The position numbers and the translations under genes are program-made. The notes below the pieces were generated by a model that saw only the letters and a list, made by a program, of their open reading frames with translations, did not search any database and was not told the DNA's origin. Positions 33,374 through 42,464 of a stretch of DNA of 64,000 nucleotides are shown here, in pieces (within the stretch, counting starts at the first letter, position 1; every line of letters begins with the position of its first letter). Source of the stretch: Actinoallomurus sp963850195 (GTDB lineage Bacteria; Actinomycetota; Actinomycetes; Streptosporangiales; Streptosporangiaceae); assembly GCA_963850195.1 (NCBI GenBank), contig CAWKKD010000005.1, positions 2,046,001-2,110,000 on the forward strand. The letters run 5' to 3'.

Positions 33374-36300
33374 TCAGGCCTGCGGGATGCCGTCCAGCAG
33401 CGCGATCAGACCGGCCTCGTCCAGCAGGTCGGCGGGACGGACCGTACGGCCCGCCGCGACGTAGTGGAAGGCGGCGCTGACCCGCTCGACGTCGACGGCC
33501 GCGAGCTGGGCCCAGGCGAGACGGTAGGCGGCGAGCTGCACGGCGACGACGCGCGCCTCCGAACCGGCCGGCGGCCGGCCGGTCTTCCAGTCGACCACCT
33601 CGTAGCCGCCGCTCGCGTCGCGGAACACCGCGTCCATCCGGCCGCGGACCAGGCGGTCGCCGATCAGCGTCTCGAAGGGCACCTCGACCTCGTAGGGCTC
33701 GCGGTCGGCCCAGGCGCTCGCCTCGAAGGCGGACTGGAGGGCCTCGAGCCGGTCGTCATCCGCGGCGCCGTCGTCGGAGGCGCCGGGCAGGTCGTCGAGG
33801 TCGAGCAGCCGCTGCTGGCCCCAGCGCTCCTCCAGCCAGCGGTGGAAGGCCGTGCCCCGCCGGGCGTACGGCGCGGGCGGGCGCGGCATCGGGCGGCGGA
33901 TCTGGCGTGCCAGCGCGGCCGGGTCGCGCGCCAGCATGACGAGCGAGGAGACGGACAGGTGGGAGGGAAGGTCGACCGCGAGCCCGTCGGAGCCGCGCGA
34001 CCGGTCGCGCTCGGCGAGCAGCAGCTCGACGTCGCGCGCCCAGGCCGAGACCCGCCGCCGGTCGCGTACCGGCAGCGCGGAGTAGGTCGCGGCGCCCCAG
34101 CGGAGCCGCCCGTGCATCGCGTCGTCGACCATGCGGGCGCCGTCGGCCACCGCGTCGTACCGCTCGCCCTCCGCGGTGGCGGGCCAGGTCGCGGTCTCCT
34201 TCTCGGCGAGCAGCGGGTTGTCCTCCCCGACGGGCTCGTCGGCCCAGTAGCCGACCTCGCCCGCGCCCGCCTCGCACGCGTCGCGGATCTCCTCCAGGAA
34301 GGGCGACGGCTGGAGCGAACGGCTCGAGGTGCCCCAGCGATAGCCGGTCGTGATGAGCAGGTGCCGGGCGCGCGTGACCGCGACGTAGGCGAGCCGGCGC
34401 TCCTCGCGCAGGTCACGCTCGGAGGTCGCCGCGTTGAAGCCCTCGATGTCGTCCTTGTGCAGCCCGGTCAGCTCCGGCAGATCGGCGTGGTCGCCGCGCA
34501 GCGGGTACGGGATGGTGCGCGCGTTGGTCGTCCAGCGCGAGGAGCTCTGCGGCTTCGCCGGGAAGACCGAGCCCGGACCGGGCGCGCCGTCCTTGGTCGG
34601 GTTGAACACCAGGCCGGGCAGCGCGACGACGTCCCACTCGAGCCCCTTGGCGGCGTGCACGGTCAGGAGCTTCACGCTGTTGGTCTCGCCGACCCGGCCC
34701 GCCTCGAGCCCGAACTCCTCGGACTCGGCTGCCTTGAGGTAGGCGAGGAACGCGCCCAGCGTCGGGTCCTCCGCGTCACCGGCGAAGGAAGCCGCCGCGT
34801 CCACGAAGGCGTCCAGGTCGGCGCGGGCCGTCACCGGGTCGAGCCCGGCGCGGGCGGCGACCTCGATGTCGAGGCCGAGCGTGCGCTCGACCTCGGTGAC
34901 CAGGTCGGGCAGCGCGAGGCCGACGTGGCGGCGCAGCGTACGCAGCTCGTCCCGCAGGAGGGCGAGACGTGCGTGGCCGGTCTCGGTGAAGGCGGTCTCC
35001 GGGCCGAGGTCGTCGAGTGCGTCCACGAGGCTGCCGTGCTCGTCGTTCAGCTCGGCGACGACCTGCCGCAGCGGGTCGCCGGTCTCCCGCTCGGGCGGCG
35101 CGCCCGCGTCGGGATGCACGTCGCGCGCCGCCTCGCGGGCGAGCTCCCTGGCACGGCGGCCCAGGGCCACGAGGTCGCGCGGGCCGATGCGCCAGCGCGG
35201 GCCGGTCAGCAGGCGTGCCAGCGAGGCGCCCGCGGTCGGGTCGTGCACGACCCGGAGCGTGGCGACGACGTCCTGCACCTCGGGAACGGTCAGCAGGCCG
35301 CCGAGCCCGACGACCTCCACCGGGATGCCGCGTGCCTCGAGCGCCGCGCGTACCAGCGGGAACTGCGACCGCTTGCGGGCCAGCACCGCGATGTCGGACG
35401 GCTGGAGCCCCGCGCCGTGGCGCCCGGCCTTGTCCCAGGGGTACCCGTCCGGCGCGACCTCCTTCGGCTGCCGCAGCAGGGTGACAAGCCGGTCGGCGAG
35501 CCGGTCGGACTCGTCCTCGATCGTGTCGAGCATGGCGCACTCGATGCGCCCGCGGTCCTGCTGGAGCGCGCCGGGCCACAGGCGCGGCACGTCCTTGGCC
35601 TCCTCGCGCAGCTCGCCCTGGATGCGCGCGGCGGCGTCGAGGATCCGCTCGCCGTTGCGGAAGCTCGTGGACAGCTGGCGCATCGGCGCGGGCCCGTCGC
35701 GCAGCGGGAAGTCGCGGACGAACCCCAGGAGGTTGCCCGCGCTGGCACCGCGCCACCCGTAGATCGACTGGCACGGGTCGCCGACCGCGGTCACCGGGTG
35801 GCCGCCGCTGAACAGCGAGGTCAGGAGCACGAGCTGGGCGTGGCTGGTGTCCTGGTATTCGTCCAGCAGCACGGCGCCGTAGCGTGACCGCTCGACCATC
35901 CCGACCTCGGAGTGCTCGGCGGCGATCCGCGCGGCGAGCGCGAGCTGGTCGCCGTGGTCGAGCACCTCCTTCTTCGCCTTGGCCCGCTGGTAGGCCTCGA
36001 CGAGCGGCAGGAGCTGCTCGCGTACCGCGTGCGCTTCGAGCACCACGCCCTGGTGCTTCTTGGTCTGCTTCTTGACCTCGGCGACCCGCTCGGCCAGCCA
36101 CCCGCCGACGCCGCGTACGTCGTCGGTGGTGCGCAGGTGCTCCGACAGCTCACCGGCGAGCGCGATCACCGCCTTGGTGACCGTGTCGGGCCCCCATTCG
36201 ACGCGGTCCATCGGCCCGTCGTAGGCATCCACGACCCGGGAGGCGATCTGCCAGGACACCGCCGGGGTGACCAGCCGCATCGTCGGCTCGAGCGCGGCGC

Positions 36301-36664
36301 GCAGCGCGTGGTCGCCGAACAGCCGCGCGGCGTACGCGTGGTAGGTCGACACCGTCGGCTCGCCGTCGAGGATCTCCGGTGCGATCAGGTCCTCGTGCTC
36401 GCGCAGCTGGCCGAGCCGCCGGCGTACGCGGTCGGACAGCTCCGCGGCGGCCTTGCGGGTGAACGTCAGGCCGAGCACGCGCTCCGGGCGGATCAGGCCG
36501 TTGGCCACCAGCCACACGACCCGGGCCGCCATCGTCTCGCTCTTGCCCGACCCGGCACCGGCGATCACGGCCATGGGCGCGAGCGGCGCCTCGATGACCG
36601 CGGCCTGGTCGGGCGTCGGCTCGGGTACCCCGAGCCGGTGCGCCAGCTCCTGCGGACCGATCAT
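33374..36664 (-). CDS. adnB: ATP-dependent helicase-nuclease subunit AdnB
   Basis: A 1096-aa UvrD-like motor with a C-terminal RecB-family nuclease. GAGSGKSETM is Walker A, AVLLDEYQDTSH motif II, GDPCQSIYGWRGA motif III, TVHAAKGLEWDVV motif V and AYVAVTRARHLL motif VI. The nuclease (about 900-1096) has FHRWLEERWG, RGRMDAVFRD and VVDWKTGRP, the D-(D/E)xK core. With AdnA it forms the actinobacterial end-resection machine that replaces RecBCD. ATG 36664 is preferred to GTG 36697 because MIGPQELAHRLG resembles the known N-terminus. It lies 108 bases after adnA. The gene ends abut the siderophore operon on the opposite strand. Confidence 0.93.
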   Translation of the reverse strand: MIGPQELAHRLGVPEPTPDQAAVIEAPLAPMAVIAGAGSGKSETMAARVVWLVANGLIRPERVLGLTFTRKAAAELSDRVRRRLGQLREHEDLIAPEILDGEPTVSTYHAYAARLFGDHALRAALEPTMRLVTPAVSWQIASRVVDAYDGPMDRVEWGPDTVTKAVIALAGELSEHLRTTDDVRGVGGWLAERVAEVKKQTKKHQGVVLEAHAVREQLLPLVEAYQRAKAKKEVLDHGDQLALAARIAAEHSEVGMVERSRYGAVLLDEYQDTSHAQLVLLTSLFSGGHPVTAVGDPCQSIYGWRGASAGNLLGFVRDFPLRDGPAPMRQLSTSFRNGERILDAAARIQGELREEAKDVPRLWPGALQQDRGRIECAMLDTIEDESDRLADRLVTLLRQPKEVAPDGYPWDKAGRHGAGLQPSDIAVLARKRSQFPLVRAALEARGIPVEVVGLGGLLTVPEVQDVVATLRVVHDPTAGASLARLLTGPRWRIGPRDLVALGRRARELAREAARDVHPDAGAPPERETGDPLRQVVAELNDEHGSLVDALDDLGPETAFTETGHARLALLRDELRTLRRHVGLALPDLVTEVERTLGLDIEVAARAGLDPVTARADLDAFVDAAASFAGDAEDPTLGAFLAYLKAAESEEFGLEAGRVGETNSVKLLTVHAAKGLEWDVVALPGLVFNPTKDGAPGPGSVFPAKPQSSSRWTTNARTIPYPLRGDHADLPELTGLHKDDIEGFNAATSERDLREERRLAYVAVTRARHLLITTGYRWGTSSRSLQPSPFLEEIRDACEAGAGEVGYWADEPVGEDNPLLAEKETATWPATAEGERYDAVADGARMVDDAMHGRLRWGAATYSALPVRDRRRVSAWARDVELLLAERDRSRGSDGLAVDLPSHLSVSSLVMLARDPAALARQIRRPMPRPPAPYARRGTAFHRWLEERWGQQRLLDLDDLPGASDDGAADDDRLEALQSAFEASAWADREPYEVEVPFETLIGDRLVRGRMDAVFRDASGGYEVVDWKTGRPPAGSEARVVAVQLAAYRLAWAQLAAVDVERVSAAFHYVAAGRTVRPADLLDEAGLIALLDGIPQA

Positions 36665-36670
36665 GTGACC

Positions 36671-36771
36671 GACCGTAGCGAGGGAGCCGACAAGCACAGC
36701 TCCCTGGTAGCTCCACCGACGAAGGAGGTCACACGACTGACCGTAGCGAGGACGCGTCTCCTACGAAGGAG
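36671..36771. repeat. Imperfect tandem repeat in the adnA-adnB gap
   Basis: GACCGTAGCGAGG occurs at 36671-36683 and 36739-36751, and CGAAGGAG at 36720-36727 and 36764-36771. The second unit is about 24 bases shorter. CTCCT-TCGT-AGGAG at the adnA end can form a hairpin. Confidence 0.6.
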
Positions 36772-36772
36772 A

Positions 36773-39700
36773 TCACGTGACGTGGCCGCCGTTCTCGTGT
36801 GCGGGGCAGCAGCTCTGGACCGGGCAGGTGCGGCAGTGGTCGTCGCGCTTGGCCTCGAAGACCGGGCTCGTCATCCCGTCGGCCACCCGGTCGACGAGCT
36901 TGCGCGGCCACTCGGGGTCGGCGTCGGCGGACGGCGGCGGCTGCGTCTGGACCCGTACACGCGCGGCGTAGGCGCCCTTGCCGACCTGGATCAGCTCCGC
37001 TCCCCCGGGCTCGGCCAGGCCCTTGTCGACGAACGCGCCGAGCATCACGGCGAGCTGGTAGACGCCGAGCTGCGGGTGGCGCGGCAGGTCGTCTTCGCGT
37101 ACGGGCACGCTGGAGGTCTTGATGTCGACGATCCAGGCGTTCCCGTCGCCGTCGCGCTCGGCGCGGTCGATGCGGCCCCGGATCAACACGCGGCCCAGGT
37201 CGATACGGAAGGAGTCCTCGATGGAGACGACCTCGCGCGCGTCGTCGCGCTCGTGCCACGCGAGGAAGCGCTCCACCATCGCCTCGGCCTGCGCGCGCTG
37301 CTTCTCGGAGTACCAGGCGCTGCGGAAGTCGAGGTCGCCCCAGACCTCGTCGAGCCGTTTGGCGATGTCGACGTCGCTCACCGAGTCGTCGGTGCCGACC
37401 AGCTCGGCGACCGCGTGGATCACCTTGCCCATCGTGGCGAACTCCGCCGCGCCGCCGTCGTCGGCGCCCACGCAGGCGGCGAGCAGCCAGCGCAGCCCGC
37501 ACTTCTCGAACGTCTCCACCTGCGAGGGCGACAGGACGAGCTGCTCGTCCTCGGCGAACGCGGGGCCCTCGTGCGAGGGCTCGGTGAGGGTGTACCAGCT
37601 GCGCGGGTCGGCGCCCTGGACCCCGGCGCGCGCCAGCCGCGCGAGGTGGCCGGCGGCGGCGCGGCGCAGCGGCTCGGAGGTCTTCGGGTCGGCCACCGAC
37701 GAGCGGAGGTCGGCGACCAAGGCCCGCAGGGACAGCCATCGGGTGCGCTCGTCGAGCTGGGCGTGCTCGGCGGCGTCGGGCAGCAGCTCGCGCAGGAACC
37801 GTGAGGGGCGTTCTTCGGCGTCCTCGCCGCCGACCGCGGTGACGATCAGCCGCTTGCGCGCCCGCGTCGCGGCGACGTAGAAGAGCCGGCGTTCTTCCTC
37901 GAGCATCTTCGCGGCCAGGGACACGGCGCGCGCGCCGCCGCCGGGCCCGGAGGGACGCTCGCCCGGGGCCGGCGTCTCGTCGGCGTCCGCCTCGATGAGC
38001 TCCTCGCCACCGAGCAGCGAGCCGCGCAGCCGCAGGTCGGGCCAGACGCCCTCCTGGACGCCCGCGACCAGGACGACGTCCCATTCGAGGCCCTTGGACC
38101 GGTGCGCGGTCAGAATGCGGACCGCCTCGCCGTCGGGCGATTGTTCGGCGAGGCTGTCGCCGGGGATCTCCTGCGAGGCCAGGTCGTCGAGGAACAGCTG
38201 CGGACCGGCGTGCGGCAGCCGGTCGGTGAACCGCGCGGCCATGTCGAAGAGCGCGACCACGGCGTCGAGGTCACGGTCGGCCGCCGCTCCGCGCGCGCCG
38301 CCACGGACACTCTGCTCCATGAGCCGGTCGGCGAGCCCGCTCTCCTGCCAGACCGTCCACAGCACGGACTCGGCGTCGCCGCCGTGCGCGGCGACCTCGC
38401 GCGCGAGCCCGATCAGCCGCCCGACGCGCTCGGCCGGCGCGCGGACCCGCGGGTGGATCATGAGCAGCTCGCGCGGATCGTTCAGCGCGCGTACGAGGAG
38501 GTGCTCGGCGGCGGGCTCGCCATTGAGGGTGCTCAGGTCGCGCAGCGCGCGCCGCAGACGGCGCAGGCCGAGTGCGTCGGCGCCGCCGATCGGGCCGAGC
38601 ACCAGCTCTTCGGCGGCCTCCTCGTCGAGCAGGGTGGGCCGCAGCGCGCCGCGCAGCAAGACGATGAACGGGCGGGCGCCGGGCTCGTTGACCAGCGGTA
38701 CCTCGTCACCGGCCACAACGACGGGCACGCCGGCGGCGGCGAGCGCCCGGCGGAGCTGTGGCACCTGGCGGACGGCCGAGCGGACCAGGACGGCCATCCG
38801 CGACCACGGGACGTCGTCCAGCAGGTGCGCGCGGCGCAGCTCGTCGGCGACCAGCGCCGCCTCCTGGCTGTCGCTGTCGGCGACGACGACGCGTACGGCC
38901 TGCGCGTCGTCCTCGTCGGGGCCAGCGGGCAGCAGGTCGCGGTGCCCGGTGGCAAGGCCGCCGATCGGCAGGCGTGCGGCCACGCGGCGGGAGGCATCCA
39001 GGATCGCGGGCGTCATCCGGCGGCAGGTCCGCAGCGAGACGATCGGCGCTTCCTCGCCCGCGAGCGTACGGAACCGGCGCGGGAACTCCAGGATGCCGGT
39101 CACGTCGGCACCGCGGAATCCGTAGATCGACTGGTCGGGGTCGCCGACGACGATGAGCTCGCGCCCGCCGCCGGCGAGCTGCCGCAGGAGGTGCTCCTGC
39201 GCGGGGTCGGTGTCCTGGTATTCGTCGACGAGGATGACGTCGTGCGCGGCGCGCTCGCGCCGGCGTACGTCCTCGAGCGTGAGCAGGCCCGCGGCGGCGC
39301 GGATCAGCTCGGCGTAGTCGTAGGCCATCACCGGGTCCACGTCGAACCGCTCGTCGTAGCGGTCGAGGAACATCCCGGCGGCACGCCAGTCGTCGCGGCC
39401 GTGGACGCGGCCGAGCCCGTCCAGCTCGGCGGGGCCGAGGCCGCGCTCGCCGGCGCGCAGGATGAAGTCGCGCAGCTCCTCGGCGAAGCCCCGGGTCTTC
39501 AGCGTCTCATGCAGCCGGGCCGGCCAGTCCCGCGAGCCGTCGGCGACCTCGCCGCGCAGGAGCCGGCGTACCTCGAGGAGATGCTCGGGCCCGGACAACA
39601 GCCGCGGCGGCGGCTCGCCGCCCAGCACCGCCTCGCGCCGGAGCAGCGCGTACGCGTAGGAGTGGAAGGTCAGCGCCAGCGGCGTGCGGGTGGTCCGGTT

Positions 39701-39976
39701 GAGCCGGGCCGTGATGCGCTGCCGCAGCTCACCGGCCGCCTTACGGCCGAACGTGAGCACCAGTACGCGCTCGGGGTCGACGCCGCGATTCTCCACGCGG
39801 TCCACGACGGCCTCGACGATCGTGGTGGTCTTGCCGGTGCCCGGACCGGCCAGCACGAGCAGCGGCCCTCCGGCGTGCGCGACGACCCGCCGCTGGTGCT
39901 CGTCGAGCACGGGCGGTGGCGACTGCGCCGGTCCGGCGCGTCGCACGAGTCGATAGGACGCCGCTGACACACACAC
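36773..39976 (-). CDS. adnA: ATP-dependent helicase-nuclease subunit AdnA
   Basis: A 1067-aa partner of AdnB. GPGTGKTTTI is Walker A, VILVDEYQDTDP motif II, GDPDQSIYGFRGAD motif III, TAHRSKGLEWDVV motif V, YVAATRARKRL motif VI. The C-terminal nuclease (about 830-1067) has LSPSQVETFEKCGLRWLL, IRGRIDRAERD and IVDIKTSS; with the final CRTCPVQSCC it could hold an AddB-like iron-sulfur cluster. The start is a GTG at 39976 (39970 also possible), with no strong ribosome site. adnB follows after a short repeat-bearing gap. The gene is divergent from the SPFH gene. Role: double-strand break resection. Confidence 0.93.
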   Translation of the reverse strand: MCVSAASYRLVRRAGPAQSPPPVLDEHQRRVVAHAGGPLLVLAGPGTGKTTTIVEAVVDRVENRGVDPERVLVLTFGRKAAGELRQRITARLNRTTRTPLALTFHSYAYALLRREAVLGGEPPPRLLSGPEHLLEVRRLLRGEVADGSRDWPARLHETLKTRGFAEELRDFILRAGERGLGPAELDGLGRVHGRDDWRAAGMFLDRYDERFDVDPVMAYDYAELIRAAAGLLTLEDVRRRERAAHDVILVDEYQDTDPAQEHLLRQLAGGGRELIVVGDPDQSIYGFRGADVTGILEFPRRFRTLAGEEAPIVSLRTCRRMTPAILDASRRVAARLPIGGLATGHRDLLPAGPDEDDAQAVRVVVADSDSQEAALVADELRRAHLLDDVPWSRMAVLVRSAVRQVPQLRRALAAAGVPVVVAGDEVPLVNEPGARPFIVLLRGALRPTLLDEEAAEELVLGPIGGADALGLRRLRRALRDLSTLNGEPAAEHLLVRALNDPRELLMIHPRVRAPAERVGRLIGLAREVAAHGGDAESVLWTVWQESGLADRLMEQSVRGGARGAAADRDLDAVVALFDMAARFTDRLPHAGPQLFLDDLASQEIPGDSLAEQSPDGEAVRILTAHRSKGLEWDVVLVAGVQEGVWPDLRLRGSLLGGEELIEADADETPAPGERPSGPGGGARAVSLAAKMLEEERRLFYVAATRARKRLIVTAVGGEDAEERPSRFLRELLPDAAEHAQLDERTRWLSLRALVADLRSSVADPKTSEPLRRAAAGHLARLARAGVQGADPRSWYTLTEPSHEGPAFAEDEQLVLSPSQVETFEKCGLRWLLAACVGADDGGAAEFATMGKVIHAVAELVGTDDSVSDVDIAKRLDEVWGDLDFRSAWYSEKQRAQAEAMVERFLAWHERDDAREVVSIEDSFRIDLGRVLIRGRIDRAERDGDGNAWIVDIKTSSVPVREDDLPRHPQLGVYQLAVMLGAFVDKGLAEPGGAELIQVGKGAYAARVRVQTQPPPSADADPEWPRKLVDRVADGMTSPVFEAKRDDHCRTCPVQSCCPAHENGGHVT

Positions 39977-40146
39977 GATTGCAGCAGATCATTGGGGGTG
40001 CGCTGACCAAGACGCACGCATGTCGCGAATGTGACCGCTGGAATCCGCAGACCGTCGGCCCGGCAGAGGAGGGAACCGAGGCTCGCCCTCTCCCCGTCAG
40101 AGGTCGTGGTGCGCCCGCACCCGAGCCCCCAGCAGCAGGAGCCCCC

Positions 40147-41142
40147 ATGCCCGCTACCAAGAAGACACTCGGGATCCGCCAGTCCCTGAGCCGCCCCACG
40201 GCGATCGTCACCGTGATCATCCTGTTGGTCGTGGCGGTCCCGGCGCTCAGCGGATTCCTGGGTGGTTTCGACCGCACCTCGGGTGGCGAGGTGGCGGTGG
40301 TCCGCAACGGCGGCATGCTGGACAACAACCGCATCCGCCAGATCATCGACCCCGGGTCGGGACTCAAGTGGACCGGGTGGTGGTCGCACTCACACAAGTA
40401 TCCGGCGCAGCAGCGCTTCTACACGATCACCTCCAACGGGAACGGCGACCGGGCCGGCGTGGACGTGGTGACCGTACCGAGCAGCGACGGCGTCAACATG
40501 GGCATGGAGGGGACGCTCTACTTCGGGCTGAACCTCGACCACGCGACGCTGCGGAAGTTCGACGACAAGTTCGGCACCCGCAAGTTCACCGGCGCCGATG
40601 GTAAGGCGCGGTACGCCTACGACGGCGACGAGGGCTGGTCGGCGTTCCTGGACCAGATCGTCCGGCCGGTGATCGACAACGACCTGCGTACCCAGGTGAA
40701 CAGCTTCAAGTGCGCCGAGCTGGTGTCCTCCTGCGCCCTCGTGCAGAACAACACCGGCGCGGACCAGACCGCGCTGAAGACCGGGAGCAACAACGCCAAC
40801 ATCGCCAAGGTGCAGACCGCCATCAACACGAGCCTGGAGCAGGACCTGACCCAGACGCTCGGCGCGCCGTTCCTCACCAACCTGCACTTCAACCTGGCCC
40901 GCGTCACGCTGCCCGACTCGGTGCAGGAGGCCGTGGACCGGGCGCAGGCGGCGTTCGCCGCGGTCAGCGAGGCCCAGGCGAAGGTCGCGCAGGCCCGCGC
41001 CGAAGCGGCCGCGAACAAGGCCCGCCAGGACGGCTATGACAAGTGCCACACGTGCGCCGACATCGAGAAGCTGAAGGCGCTGCCCCCGGGCATCACGACG
41101 TACGCTCCGGGCAACGACCGGCTGTCGATCCCGAGCAACTAA
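40147..41142 (+). CDS. SPFH/band-7 family membrane protein
   Basis: A 331-aa protein: one N-terminal transmembrane helix (about 20-42, IVTVIILLVVAVPALSG), then an SPFH domain (about 47-290) with GEVAVVRNGG and DGVNMGMEGTLYFGL, and an alanine-rich helix (AFAAVSEAQAKVAQARAEAA by its ends AFAAVSE and ARAEAA) typical of prohibitin/stomatin oligomers. The C-terminus is LPPGITTYAPG. Such proteins form membrane rings that organise protein quality control or lipid domains. The ATG at 40147 follows GCAGCAGGAGCC. The next gene, 10 bases on, encodes a small membrane protein, perhaps its partner. A strong hairpin ends the pair. Confidence 0.82.
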   Translation: MPATKKTLGIRQSLSRPTAIVTVIILLVVAVPALSGFLGGFDRTSGGEVAVVRNGGMLDNNRIRQIIDPGSGLKWTGWWSHSHKYPAQQRFYTITSNGNGDRAGVDVVTVPSSDGVNMGMEGTLYFGLNLDHATLRKFDDKFGTRKFTGADGKARYAYDGDEGWSAFLDQIVRPVIDNDLRTQVNSFKCAELVSSCALVQNNTGADQTALKTGSNNANIAKVQTAINTSLEQDLTQTLGAPFLTNLHFNLARVTLPDSVQEAVDRAQAAFAAVSEAQAKVAQARAEAAANKARQDGYDKCHTCADIEKLKALPPGITTYAPGNDRLSIPSN

Positions 41143-41152
41143 GGAGACGGGC

Positions 41153-41446
41153 ATGCGCGTCCTGGCGGTTCCGCTCGCACTTCTGGTCGTCGCCCTGATC
41201 GCCGCGCTGCTCGTGATCGCCTTCCGCGGCCCGTCGCGTGCGCGGATCGCGCGCTGGGAGGCACTGACCGAGCTGCGCGACGACGTCACGGTCGTCTTCG
41301 TACGGCACACCTCGGGCACCAGAGAGGTGGGCCGCCAGGTCATCGCCGAACTGCCGGCCGGGCTTCCCGACTGGGAGAGCCGCTACCACGAGGCCATGGC
41401 GGAGGCACGCTCACGCGCGGCCGCCCTGGAGAGCGAGACCGACTGA
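41153..41446 (+). CDS. Small single-pass membrane protein
   Basis: A 97-aa protein I do not recognise. Residues about 4-25 form one transmembrane helix (LALLVVALIAALLVIAF), followed by a basic RGPSRARIARW and a soluble tail of about 65 residues ending ALESETD. AAGGAGACGG precedes the ATG. It directly follows the SPFH gene, and the two share a terminator, so a role with that protein is plausible; NfeD-type features are not seen. Confidence 0.7.
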   Translation: MRVLAVPLALLVVALIAALLVIAFRGPSRARIARWEALTELRDDVTVVFVRHTSGTREVGRQVIAELPAGLPDWESRYHEAMAEARSRAAALESETD

Positions 41447-41453
41447 CCATCGC

Positions 41454-41486
41454 GCGGGCACCGAGGCGGGCCGCCTCGGTGCCCGC
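41454..41486 (+). terminator. Terminator of the SPFH unit
   Basis: Perfect 15-base arms around a 3-base loop, 7 bases beyond the stop of the small membrane protein gene. Very stable, but without a U-run. Confidence 0.7.
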
Positions 41487-41571
41487 GCTCGGTCTCGTAC
41501 GTGCCTCGCGCTCCGCCGTACGGGAGGCTCGTGTAAGCCTCGTCGGCCACGCCGCGCTGACCGGGCGTTCC

Positions 41572-41599
41572 TTGACGGTGACCGCGCCGGGCTTACGCT
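41572..41599 (+). promoter_or_regulatory. Promoter of the VOC-family gene
   Basis: TTGACG (41572-41577), 16-base spacer, TACGCT (41594-41599). The transcript would start about 60 bases before the ATG at 41665. Confidence 0.5.
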
Positions 41600-41664
41600 C
41601 GCGTTAGCGACTGCCGGCCCTGGCCGGGCCGGTGGCATTCGCGGCTCCGTACCGAGAGGCGAAC

Positions 41665-42156
41665 ATGTCAGACATCGACCTGGGCGCGACCGAGGCCCGC
41701 CGCGCCCGTATCCGGGAGCACCATCTCCACGAGGACCGGCCGGCCAGCTCCGCGCGCGGCCTGCATCATGTCGCGCTGATCTCGTCCGACGTCGAGCGGA
41801 CCGTGCGCTTCTACCAGGACGTCCTGGAGTTCCCGCTCACCGAGATCATCGAGAACCGCGACTACCAGGGCTCGAACCACTTCTTCTTCGACATCGGGCA
41901 CGGCAACCTGCTGGCCTTCTTCGACTTCCCCGGTCTCGACCTCGGGCCGTACCAGGAGATCCTGGGCGGGCTGCACCACATCGCGATCTCCGTCGAGCCC
42001 ACGCGCTGGCGCCGCCTGCGGGCCAACCTCGAGGCCGCGGGCGTGGACCACCAGTTCGAGAGCGGTACCTCGATCTACTTCCGCGACCCCGACGGCGCGC
42101 GGCTCGAGCTGATCGCCGACCCGCTCGGTGAGATGTACGGCGACCAGGTGCTCTAG
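41665..42156 (+). CDS. VOC-family (glyoxalase/dioxygenase superfamily) protein
   Basis: A 163-aa protein with one vicinal-oxygen-chelate domain. GLHHVALISSDVERTVRFYQDVLEFPLTE is the first beta-alpha-beta-beta-beta unit (His near residue 34 as metal ligand), GGLHHIAISVEP the second, and DPDGARLELIA supplies the terminal Glu ligand. The ATG at 41665 follows GAGAGG; the frame is open 11 codons further up but without a ribosome site. The substrate is unknown: glyoxalase, fosfomycin-resistance-type and extradiol-dioxygenase activities share the fold. It converges with the ATL gene, stops 2 bases apart. Confidence 0.85.
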   Translation: MSDIDLGATEARRARIREHHLHEDRPASSARGLHHVALISSDVERTVRFYQDVLEFPLTEIIENRDYQGSNHFFFDIGHGNLLAFFDFPGLDLGPYQEILGGLHHIAISVEPTRWRRLRANLEAAGVDHQFESGTSIYFRDPDGARLELIADPLGEMYGDQVL

Positions 42157-42158
42157 AC

Positions 42159-42464
42159 CTACTCGGCGTCGCCGTCCCACCGTGCGCGGCGGATGTCGAC
42201 GCGCTCGCCGCGCAGGGGCGTGCCCTCCTCGCGGTAGTGCTTCAGCGCGCGCCGCTCGTGGTCGACCGGCGGTGAGCCGTCGGCGCGGATCACGCGCCAC
42301 CACGGCACTCCGCCGCCCCACTGCGCCATCACTCGGCCGACCTGCCTCGGCCCGCCCTCGCCGAGGTATTCGGCGATGTCGCCGTACGCCATGACGCGGC
42401 CGGGCGGAATCCGCTCGACCACCTCCAGCACCCGCTCGGCGTACTCCGTCGGGTCAGCCCGCAT
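42159..42464 (-). CDS. Alkyltransferase-like (ATL) protein
   Basis: A 101-aa protein of the MGMT C-terminal domain. VERIPPGRVMAYGDIAEYLG and RQVGRVMAQ (with the DNA-binding arginine finger) are standard. The active-site PCHRV is replaced by PWWRVI, so the acceptor cysteine is a tryptophan. ATL proteins bind O6-alkylguanine without repairing it and recruit nucleotide excision repair. ATG 42464 follows GGTGGAGG at good spacing and lies inside the end of the upstream protease gene (overlap 11 bases), implying coupling. Tuberculosis has a comparable gene (Rv3204) close to adnAB, from memory. Confidence 0.9.
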   Translation of the reverse strand: MRADPTEYAERVLEVVERIPPGRVMAYGDIAEYLGEGGPRQVGRVMAQWGGGVPWWRVIRADGSPPVDHERRALKHYREEGTPLRGERVDIRRARWDGDAE

